Source: Bacillota bacterium (GTDB taxonomy: Bacteria > Bacillota > Sulfobacillia > JAIMAT01). Taken from it: DNA of 64,000 nucleotides. Location: NCBI GenBank assembly GCA_029961055.1, contig JASBVM010000004.1, forward strand, positions 1 through 64,000, written 5' to 3'. Under the pieces are notes generated by a model. It was not told the origin of the DNA. It saw only the letters and a list, made by a program, of their open reading frames with translations, and did no database searches. A program made the position numbers and the translations under genes. Of this stretch, positions 57,879 through 64,000 are shown one piece after another. Every line of letters begins with the position of its first letter. Within the stretch, counting starts at the first letter, position 1.

Positions 57879-59372
57879 TCACGCGGGACGGAGCAGCGCC
57901 ACCGTCTCCACGTGCAGGGTCTGGGGGAAGAGGTCCAGCGGCTGCGCCGCCATCAGCGTCCAACCCAGCGGCAGCATGGTCTCCAGGTCCTCTGCCAACG
58001 CCTCGGGATTGCAGGAGACATAGACGACCCGCCGCGGGCGCAGGGCGGCGATCCGCTCCATCACCCTCCTGCCCGCGCCCGAGCGGGGCGGGTCGAGGAG
58101 GACCAGGCTGGGCCGCCACCCCTCCGGGAGCGGCGCCGCACCCAGAACCTGCGCCCACGGCCGCTCCCCGCTCAGCCCGGCGAGGAAGGCGCGGACCTTG
58201 GCGGCGACCCAGCGGGCGTTGCCCAGGCCGTTGGCTGCGGCGTTGGTCCGGCCGGCCTCCGCCGTCGGCTCCACGGCCTCCACCCCCACCGCCTCTCCCC
58301 CGGGACCCACCGCCCGCGCAAGGGGGAGCGTGAAGGTGCCCAAGCCGGCGTAGAGGTCGAGGGCTCGTTCCCCCGCCACGGGCTCGGCCAGCTCCAGCGC
58401 CGTCTCCACCAGCCGTTCCGCCTGCGCGCTGTTCACCTGGAAGAAGCTCTCCGGCCCGAGGCGGAAGGAGAGGCCCAGGAGGCGTTCCTCCACCCTGGCG
58501 CCGCCCCGGATCACCTCCGGCGGGCGGGGGAAGTGGAGCGCGTCGCCCGGCTCCTCGTCCTCCACCCACTGCAAGGAAGCGAACCCCTCGACCGCCGCCA
58601 GCCGCCCGCCCAGCCGCTCCAGCGCCTCCCGCCAGCGCGCCTCGCCGCCCTCCAGCGCCGCCGGCGAGGCGGTGGCCAGGAGCACCATCAGCTGGCCGGT
58701 GGCCCCGGAGGCGCGGAGGAGCAGGTGGCGGAGGAAGCCGCGGCCGGCTTCCTTGTCGTAGCCGGGCAGCCGCTCGGTCTCGGCCCAGCGGGCGACGACG
58801 CCCAGCGCCTCCTGGATCGGGGGGAGGGCGATGGGACAGCGCTCGAGCGGCACCAGCTCGCGCCAGCGGCCGCGCCGGTGGAGGCCGGGCCGCCCCTCGG
58901 GCGAGAAGGTGAACTCCATCTTGTTCCGGTAGGCGTAGCTCCTCGGCGCGCCCAGCGCAGGCCGCACCCGCTCGGGCGGCACGCCCACGCGGGCCAGCGC
59001 CGCCCGCACGCGCTCGCGCTTCCAGGCGAGCTGGGCCGGGTAGCTGGCGTGCTGAAGCACGCACCCGCCGCAGAGGCCGAAGACCGGGCATCCCGGCTCG
59101 ACGCGCTCGGGGGAGGGCTCGACCAGCTGCGCCGTCCGCAGCCGCCAGGCAGATCCGCGCCGGCGGCGCCGTGGTGCCCTCGCCGGCGCGGGCTCGAGCT
59201 CCACCTCCACGCGCTCGCCGGGCAGGAAGCCGTCGAGCTCCAGTGCGCCCGCACCGGGGAGCGGTTCGGTGAGGGCGCGGCCCTCCGCGGTCCATGCCGC
59301 CACCCGGACCGCGCGACGGAGGGCGGGGGGGACCTCGTGCCCGGGTTGGCCCTGCCTCTCTTCCGCGCCCAT
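57879..59372 (-). CDS. rlmD: 23S rRNA (uracil-C5)-methyltransferase, RlmD/RumA family
   Basis: A 497-residue TrmA-superfamily enzyme: TRAM-like N-terminal part, a [4Fe-4S] site (C-x5-C-x2-C in CPVFGLCGGC and a fourth Cys in LERCPIAL), the SAM fold with LDLYAGLGTFTLPLA, FFQVN, LDPPRSGAG and the catalytic Cys in YVSCNPEAL. It likely makes m5U in 23S rRNA (U1939 or U747 type; Bacillota RlmCD can do both). ATG 59372 has no Shine-Dalgarno and lies only nine bases from a predicted -10, suggesting a nearly leaderless mRNA. Confidence 0.9.
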   Translation of the reverse strand: MGAEERQGQPGHEVPPALRRAVRVAAWTAEGRALTEPLPGAGALELDGFLPGERVEVELEPAPARAPRRRRRGSAWRLRTAQLVEPSPERVEPGCPVFGLCGGCVLQHASYPAQLAWKRERVRAALARVGVPPERVRPALGAPRSYAYRNKMEFTFSPEGRPGLHRRGRWRELVPLERCPIALPPIQEALGVVARWAETERLPGYDKEAGRGFLRHLLLRASGATGQLMVLLATASPAALEGGEARWREALERLGGRLAAVEGFASLQWVEDEEPGDALHFPRPPEVIRGGARVEERLLGLSFRLGPESFFQVNSAQAERLVETALELAEPVAGERALDLYAGLGTFTLPLARAVGPGGEAVGVEAVEPTAEAGRTNAAANGLGNARWVAAKVRAFLAGLSGERPWAQVLGAAPLPEGWRPSLVLLDPPRSGAGRRVMERIAALRPRRVVYVSCNPEALAEDLETMLPLGWTLMAAQPLDLFPQTLHVETVALLRPA

Positions 59373-59381
59373 GGCGTCGGG

Positions 59382-59411
59382 ATTGTACGGCCGGCATCTC
59401 GGCCGCTGCAA
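59382..59411 (-). promoter_or_regulatory. Promoter of rlmD giving a nearly leaderless mRNA
   Basis: On the minus strand TTGCAG (59411-59406), 18 bases, TACAAT (59387-59382), then nine bases to the ATG at 59372. Transcription would begin about two to four bases before the start codon. Confidence 0.65.
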
Positions 59412-59529
59412 GGGAGGCGGCGCGGTGCGCGACCATCCGCACAGGAACCCGCCTCCGCTTCGCCATCCGACCTTTCCGGCCGACTGGCCAGCGACGGCGA
59501 GGCCAGCGCCTGCGGGGCGGCTCCCGCTT

Positions 59530-59645
59530 TGAAACATTGTGAAACAGAAGTGAAGCGCACTTGCTCGGCCTCCCTGCATGTGAAAACGGATATTGCCAGC
59601 TGCTGTCCGAGATGGTATTGTTTCACAAAGAAGCAGGATGTTTCA
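59530..59645 (+). promoter_or_regulatory. lacI promoter with four TGAAACA operator half-sites
   Basis: TGAAACA occurs at 59530-59536 and 59540-59546 (10 bp apart) and inverted as TGTTTCA at 59619-59625 and 59639-59645 (20 bp apart), so each pair is on one face of the helix. A promoter TTGCCA (59593-59598) - 17 bp - TATTGT (59616-59621) lies between; the third site overlaps its -10. This fits autorepression by the LacI-family protein, perhaps with looping. Confidence 0.65.
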
Positions 59646-59657
59646 GGAAGTGGTCGA

Positions 59658-60668
59658 GTGCGACGGTGGACGACGCGAGAGGTGGCGAGGTTGGCCGGTG
59701 TCTCCCCCGCTACCGTCTCCCGGGTGCTCAACCATCGGGAACTGGTCTCTCCCGAGCTGGCCGAGCGGGTGCGCTCCGCCATCGGGCGGCTTGAGAAGAG
59801 GGGAGCCCGGGCGGGCGTCGCCTACCGGGTGGGCGCCGCCTTCCCTCGCCGGATCGCCGCCCTCGAACCGGAGCCGGTAGGCGGTGCCTTCTACGGTCCA
59901 GTGCTGATGGGTGTGGAGGAGGTGCTGCGATCCAGCGGACATGACCTCTCGCTGTTTACTTACGATCCGGCGGACATGGTCTCCCTGATGGAGCAGCGCT
60001 CTCGCCTCGACGGTCTCGTCCTGCTGGGCGCCGATGTGCCGGAGGAGCTGGCGCGGCGCGCTGCCGCCGAAGGCCTGCCCGTCGTCGTGGTCGACAAGCA
60101 GGTGCGGGGAGCCGATTCCGTCGTCCTGGACAACGTGGGCGGGGCGCAGGAGGTCACCGCCCACGTGCTCGGCGCCGGTTACCGGTCGCTGGTCTACGTG
60201 GCCGAGACGCTGGAGGATCGCAGTTTTGCGGCCCGTCGCGAAGGGTTTGAGCGTGCGGTGCTCGCAGCCGGCCAAACGGTGCAGGCCCGTTCCGTGGAGG
60301 TGGGACGGGGCTGGCAGCGGGCCCCGGAGTTGGTCACAGAGCTGGAGGAGGAGGGGAGGTTTCCCACCGCGGTCGTCGCCGGAAACGACATGACCGCTCT
60401 CCACATCCTTTCTCTGGCCAAGGCGCGAGGTCTGCAGGTGCCGGCGCAGCTGGGGGTTGCCGGCTTCGACGATATCGCGCTGGCGGAGCAGACCGAGCCG
60501 CCGCTGACCACCGTGCGGGTGGACAAGGTGGAGATGGGGCGCCTGGCAGCCAGGCGGCTTCTCGACCGGATCGAGTTTCCCAGCCTGCTGCCGGTCACCG
60601 TGACCATGCACGTCGCTCTTGTCGTCCGAGGTTCCACGCTGCGTCCCGGACATGACGAAGCGAGGTGA
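59658..60668 (+). CDS. LacI-family transcriptional regulator of a sugar operon
   Basis: A 336-residue repressor with an N-terminal LacI helix-turn-helix (TTREVARLAGVSPATVSRVL) and a periplasmic-binding-protein-like effector domain (YGPVLMGVEEVLRSSGHDLS, FPTAVVAGNDMTALHIL, LGVAGFDDIALAEQTEPPL). GTG 59658 follows AGGAAG by seven bases. It is the first gene of an operon with a sugar ABC importer and overlaps the binding-protein gene, so it should control its own synthesis together with uptake. The effector is unknown. Confidence 0.93.
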   Translation: MRRWTTREVARLAGVSPATVSRVLNHRELVSPELAERVRSAIGRLEKRGARAGVAYRVGAAFPRRIAALEPEPVGGAFYGPVLMGVEEVLRSSGHDLSLFTYDPADMVSLMEQRSRLDGLVLLGADVPEELARRAAAEGLPVVVVDKQVRGADSVVLDNVGGAQEVTAHVLGAGYRSLVYVAETLEDRSFAARREGFERAVLAAGQTVQARSVEVGRGWQRAPELVTELEEEGRFPTAVVAGNDMTALHILSLAKARGLQVPAQLGVAGFDDIALAEQTEPPLTTVRVDKVEMGRLAARRLLDRIEFPSLLPVTVTMHVALVVRGSTLRPGHDEAR

Positions 60669-60673
60669 TCGAG

Positions 60674-62026
60674 GTGTTCGCAAAGCGCAGCGGTCATCGT
60701 TCCCTGGCTGTCGTTGCGATGCTTGCCCTCCTCCTGGCCGGCTGCTCCGCCGGGGGCTCGCAGGAAGCCGGGACCGCGGGGTCCAAGACGGGTTCCCCGT
60801 CGGAGAAGGTTCGCGTGGTCTTCTGGTCGGCTCCCAATCCGACCCAGGAAAAATTCTGGCGCACCATGGCCCAGGAGTACATGAAGGACCATCCCGGCGT
60901 CCAGGTGGACGTCTCGCCGATGCCCGAGTCGCCCTCCTCGGAGGCCGGCATCCTGACGGCGCTGGCCAGCGGGACCAAGCTGACCGCCTCGGAGAATGTC
61001 TTCGTCGGCTTTGGAGCGCAACTGGTCAAGAGCCAGGCCATCGTGCCCCTGGACACGCTCCAGGGCTACAGCGACCTGATCCGGTCGCGGAAGGCCGAGC
61101 AGCTGGTCGCAGGCTGGAAGTTTCCGGACGGGCACCAGTACATCCTGCCCCTCTACTCCAACGCCATGCTCTACGCCTGGCGGATGGACATCCTGAAGCA
61201 ACTCGGCTATCAGGAACCCCCGCGAACCTATGGCGAGATTCTCGCCCTCGGACAGAAGCTGAAGTCCAAGTACCCCGACAAGTACGTCCTCGCCAGGAAG
61301 GTGCTGGTTGATCCCAACTCCTGGTGGGAGCGCTGGTTCGACTTCTTCACCCTCTACGATGCCGCCAGCGACGGCGCGCCCTTCCTGAACGGAACGGAAG
61401 TGGTCGCGGACCGCGCCGCCGTCACCAAGGTCATGTCGTTCTACAAGGAGCTGGACGACAAGGGCTATCTCCTGACGAAAGATGCCACCGATCCCTTCGA
61501 GACCGGCCTTGCGGTCTGGAACGTCGTCGGCCCGTGGACGCTCCCATATTGGAAGGAGAAGTATCCGGAGCTGAAGGTGGGCGACAATGTCGTCCTGACC
61601 CCCCCGCCCGTTCCCGACGACTTCCCGGCGGGCAAGACGCCCAAGACCTTTGCGGACTCGAAAGGGGTCGTGATCTACAGGAACGCCTCGCCTGCGGAAC
61701 AGCAGGCGGCTTGGGAGTTCATCAAGTGGGTCCTCTCGGATCCCCGGCACGACCTGACCTGGCTGGAGATGACCGGCCTGCCGCCGGCCCGCGGCGACCT
61801 GACCACCGATCCTGTCTTCCGACAGTACCTCGCCCAGAACCCGGGTCTCGCGCAGTACGCCGGGGCGGTGCCGACCGGGGTGCCGCCCATCCAGAACGAG
61901 AAGTTCGCCGATCTCTACACGCTGATGGGCGAGCGCCTCATGGTGCCGGTCCTCACCGGCCGAAAGAGCCCGGCGCTGGCGTTTGACGATATGAAGGCCG
62001 CCTGGGCGGAGGTCCTGAAGCGGTGA
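60674..62026 (+). CDS. Sugar ABC transporter substrate-binding lipoprotein
   Basis: A 450-residue family 1 solute-binding protein. The signal peptide ends LALLLAGC with the lipid Cys at residue 24. The mature part begins VRVVFWSAPNPTQEKFWRTM and contains YYxxxW-type segments (YILPLYSNAMLYAWRMDIL) and GVVIYRNASPAEQQAAWEFI, typical of carbohydrate binders. GTG 60674 is preferred to GTG 60665 because GAGGTGATC lies just upstream. It is followed by two permeases with overlapping starts; no ATPase gene is in view, so a shared MsmX-type ATPase or a later gene must supply it. Confidence 0.9.
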   Translation: MFAKRSGHRSLAVVAMLALLLAGCSAGGSQEAGTAGSKTGSPSEKVRVVFWSAPNPTQEKFWRTMAQEYMKDHPGVQVDVSPMPESPSSEAGILTALASGTKLTASENVFVGFGAQLVKSQAIVPLDTLQGYSDLIRSRKAEQLVAGWKFPDGHQYILPLYSNAMLYAWRMDILKQLGYQEPPRTYGEILALGQKLKSKYPDKYVLARKVLVDPNSWWERWFDFFTLYDAASDGAPFLNGTEVVADRAAVTKVMSFYKELDDKGYLLTKDATDPFETGLAVWNVVGPWTLPYWKEKYPELKVGDNVVLTPPPVPDDFPAGKTPKTFADSKGVVIYRNASPAEQQAAWEFIKWVLSDPRHDLTWLEMTGLPPARGDLTTDPVFRQYLAQNPGLAQYAGAVPTGVPPIQNEKFADLYTLMGERLMVPVLTGRKSPALAFDDMKAAWAEVLKR

Positions 62027-62910
62027 CAGCCCGGCACTACTACGAGGTAAGGGGGTGGCTTCTGGCCTCCCCCTACCTCCTCTACACGCTGGTCTTCTTC
62101 GCGGTACCGCTGGTCTGGGCGCTCCAGCTGGCTGGCATGGACTGGAACCTGATTGCGCCCCAACGCACCTGGGTAGGCTTCGGCAACCTGGTCGAGGCCC
62201 TGCACAGCCCGCGGATCTGGGCGGCCTTCGTCAACACGTACAAGTTCCTCGTCCTCTTCTTGCCGCTGGTGCTGGCCCTCTCCGTCGGCATCGCCCTCCT
62301 GGTCAACGGCTTGCCGCGGGGCGGGCACTGGTTCACGGTCCTCTTCTTCCTGCCCTACCTCTCCAGCGGCGTCGCCACCTCGCTGGTGATACAGGGGTTG
62401 ATCGCCGTCAACGCCCCGCTCAACCGCTGGCTGGTCTCGGCCTTCGGCTTCAGCCCGCCCTGGCTGGAGAGCCCCGGCTGGGCCACGGTGGTCATCGTGG
62501 TGCTCATCGCCTGGAAGTTCTCGGGCTACTACGCCCTCGTCTACCTGGCCGCCCTCCGGTCTCTGCCCAGGGAACTCTGGGAGGCGGCCGCCCTCGACGT
62601 CCCCAGCGCCTGGCAACGCTTCTGGCGGGTCACCTGGCCCAACCTCTACCCGGCCACCTTCACCGTGACCGTCTTGGCCACGGGGCTGATGTTCAGCGTC
62701 TTCACGGAGCCCTATGTCCTGACGCAGGGCGGCCCGCAACTGGCGACCCATACGTGGCAGCTGGAGATCTACTATCAGGCCTTTGCCAACTTTCGAGCCG
62801 GCTATGCCTCGGCCGTCGCCCTGCTCAACGCCGTGGCCACCTTCGCCGGTGTGGCCGTGGTCCGATGGTTGATGAACCGCTGGGGGCGCGCACATGGTTT
62901 CGAGCCATAG
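62023..62910 (+). CDS. Sugar ABC transporter permease (MalF/UgpA-like)
   Basis: A 295-residue permease with six or so membrane spans. The EAA loop that contacts the ATPase is ELWEAAALDVPSAWQRFWRV followed by TWPNLYPA. The N-terminus SPYLLYTLVFFAVPLVWALQ is typical of CUT1 permeases. GTG 62023 overlaps the binding-protein stop as GTGA. Confidence 0.92.
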   Translation: MTARHYYEVRGWLLASPYLLYTLVFFAVPLVWALQLAGMDWNLIAPQRTWVGFGNLVEALHSPRIWAAFVNTYKFLVLFLPLVLALSVGIALLVNGLPRGGHWFTVLFFLPYLSSGVATSLVIQGLIAVNAPLNRWLVSAFGFSPPWLESPGWATVVIVVLIAWKFSGYYALVYLAALRSLPRELWEAAALDVPSAWQRFWRVTWPNLYPATFTVTVLATGLMFSVFTEPYVLTQGGPQLATHTWQLEIYYQAFANFRAGYASAVALLNAVATFAGVAVVRWLMNRWGRAHGFEP

Positions 62911-63727
62911 GCGACTCCGGACAGGCGGCCTGTACGTGGCGGCTCTCCTGGGCTCCGCGGCGGCGGTCTTTCCCTATCTCTACATGGTGTTGCAGTCGCT
63001 CGCGCCGTGGGACGAAGTGGAGAGGGTCATCTGGCCCAGCCGTCTCACCCTGCGCTCCTACGTCTGGCTCTTCACGGGCGGCGAGACGGGCCTGGCCAGG
63101 CCGTGGCTGCGGGCGCTTTTCAACAGCTTCCTGGTCAGCGGCGCGGACACCCTGGCCATGGTCGCCTTTGGTGCGATGGTCGGGTATGCGCTCTCCCGGA
63201 TCCGTTTCCGGGGCGCTCGCTGGATCGAATCCTTCCTTATGTTCCACATGTTCTACCCGGCCATCATCCTGATCATCCCCACCTTTCTGATCATCCGGTA
63301 CCTGGGTCTCTACGACACCTACCTGGCCATGATCCTCCCCAAGGCGGTGAGCGTCTGGGCGATTTTCATGTACACCACCTTCTTCCGAAGCATGCCCGAG
63401 GAGCTCCTGGACGCCGCCAGGGTGGACGGCGCCGGTGAATGGACGGTGGTGACGCGGATTCTTTTGCCCATGAGCACGACCCTGACCACGGTGGTGGCCC
63501 TGGTGCTGTTCATGGAGCGTTGGACGGAGTTGCTCTGGGACCTCCTCGCCGTCAAGAGCTATAAGTATATGACGCTGAACGTCCTGCTGGCGACCATGAA
63601 GGGGCCGTACGGCATCTACCCGGGGCCGCTCTATGCGGCGAGCGTGGTGCTGACGCTTCCCGTGGTCATCCTTTTCCTTCTCTTCAGCAGGCGCTTCTTC
63701 TCGGGCTTCCATTACATCTTCCGATAA
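62894..63727 (+). CDS. Sugar ABC transporter permease (MalG/UgpE-like)
   Basis: A 277-residue partner permease with six predicted spans and the EAA motif ELLDAARVDGAGEWTVVTRI followed by LLPMS. The end (FLLFSRRFFSGFHYIF) resembles the usual FxxGLxxGAxK tail of MalG-type permeases but without the typical end. ATG 62894 overlaps the first permease by 17 bases. Confidence 0.92.
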   Translation: MVSSHRRLRTGGLYVAALLGSAAAVFPYLYMVLQSLAPWDEVERVIWPSRLTLRSYVWLFTGGETGLARPWLRALFNSFLVSGADTLAMVAFGAMVGYALSRIRFRGARWIESFLMFHMFYPAIILIIPTFLIIRYLGLYDTYLAMILPKAVSVWAIFMYTTFFRSMPEELLDAARVDGAGEWTVVTRILLPMSTTLTTVVALVLFMERWTELLWDLLAVKSYKYMTLNVLLATMKGPYGIYPGPLYAASVVLTLPVVILFLLFSRRFFSGFHYIFR

Positions 63728-63746
63728 GGCCAAGAGGTGTGCAGAG

Positions 63747-64000
63747 ATGATCGAACCGGTGGGTGTCGGTGCGGTGGGGCTCGGGGGTTTCGGACAGTTC
63801 GCCCTGGCGGCTTTGACGAAGGCCCCCGAGGTGAGGCTCGTGGCGGTCTACGATGAGGAAGCGGAGCGGACGGCCAAGGTCGCCGCCCGCCACGGAGCGG
63901 CGCCCTGCGGAAGTTATGAGGAACTGCTGGCGCACCCCGGGGTCGAAGTGGTCTATCTGGCCACGCCCCCGGCCCACCATGGGCCGGCGGCCATCGCGGC
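63747..64000 (+). CDS. Gfo/Idh/MocA-family oxidoreductase (partial, N-terminus)
   Basis: Only the first 84 codons are in the window. The Rossmann start VGVGAVGLGGFGQFALAAL (GxGxxG), an acidic residue ending the second strand (VAVYDEE), and YLATPPAHHGPAAIA (the EKP-region neighbour xTPxxxH) identify a Gfo/Idh/MocA sugar or inositol dehydrogenase. ATG 63747 follows AAGAGGTG by seven bases. It probably oxidises the sugar imported by the upstream transporter. The window edge truncates it. Confidence 0.85.
   Translation, partial: MIEPVGVGAVGLGGFGQFALAALTKAPEVRLVAVYDEEAERTAKVAARHGAAPCGSYEELLAHPGVEVVYLATPPAHHGPAAIA

Overview
This window looks like part of the chromosome of a very GC-rich, endospore-forming member of the Bacillota (Firmicutes). 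The evidence is the gene order rrn - tmk - darA - holB - ricT - rsmI - metG - tatD - rsmA - veg - ispE - purR - spoVG - glmU - prs - ctc - pth - mfd - spoVT - mazG - hup - rqcP - yabP - yabQ - divIC - yabR, which is the origin-proximal order known from Bacillus subtilis. Spore genes (spoVG, spoVT, yabP, yabQ, CotF-like), frequent GTG and TTG starts, strong GGAGG ribosome sites and many 4-bp stop/start overlaps fit this. GC content and codon use recall Thermaerobacter- or Symbiobacterium-like lineages, but I cannot name a genus from sequence alone.

Layout: 1-1315 holds the 3' part of a 23S rRNA gene, a 5S rRNA and tRNA-Asn, closed by a perfect terminator. 1474-8526 is a tightly overlapping operon (tmk to rsmA). 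8594-13702 holds a YkuK-like protein, veg with its own promoter and terminator, ispE, an unassigned nucleotidyltransferase, purR, threonine ammonia-lyase and a 47-residue membrane protein. 13710-18868 holds spoVG behind a near-perfect sigma-H promoter, then a complete BMP-type nucleoside ABC transporter inserted before glmU and prs. 18886-30721 completes the core cluster (ctc, pth, mfd, spoVT, mazG, hup, rqcP, yabP, yabQ, a small HTH protein behind a cluster of DnaA-box-like sites, divIC, yabR). A tRNA-Leu and a pair of coat-like genes follow.

From 31.8 kb the content is accessory: a DUF885 peptidase, an Old Yellow Enzyme, a zinc-ribbon protein, Hsp20, a DtxR-family regulator, an aminotransferase with a DapA-family aldolase, an M20 amidohydrolase and an MFS exporter. 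41.8-46.7 kb is a zone of gene decay: a frameshifted secreted-protein candidate, a GNAT gene broken by two frameshifts and a deletion, and an S9 peptidase that has lost its catalytic core. They lie among an intact HAD hydrolase, macrodomain and YbaK gene. Then come a SufR-like iron-sulfur regulator, a cupredoxin lipoprotein, psuG-psuK, a calcium P-type ATPase, a three-gene molybdopterin polysulfide/thiosulfate-reductase-type operon, a GreA-like factor and rlmD. The window ends with a LacI-controlled sugar uptake operon (regulator, binding protein, two permeases, partial Gfo/Idh dehydrogenase) whose promoter carries four helically phased TGAAACA sites.

The most unusual observations are two genes (tmk and the DUF885 peptidase) that appear to start at AUC or ACG, the LacI operator array, the DnaA-box cluster between yabQ and divIC, a Gre-like factor with an altered coiled-coil tip, and the decay zone. 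I saw no CRISPR array, insertion sequence, prophage or recognisable new defence system.
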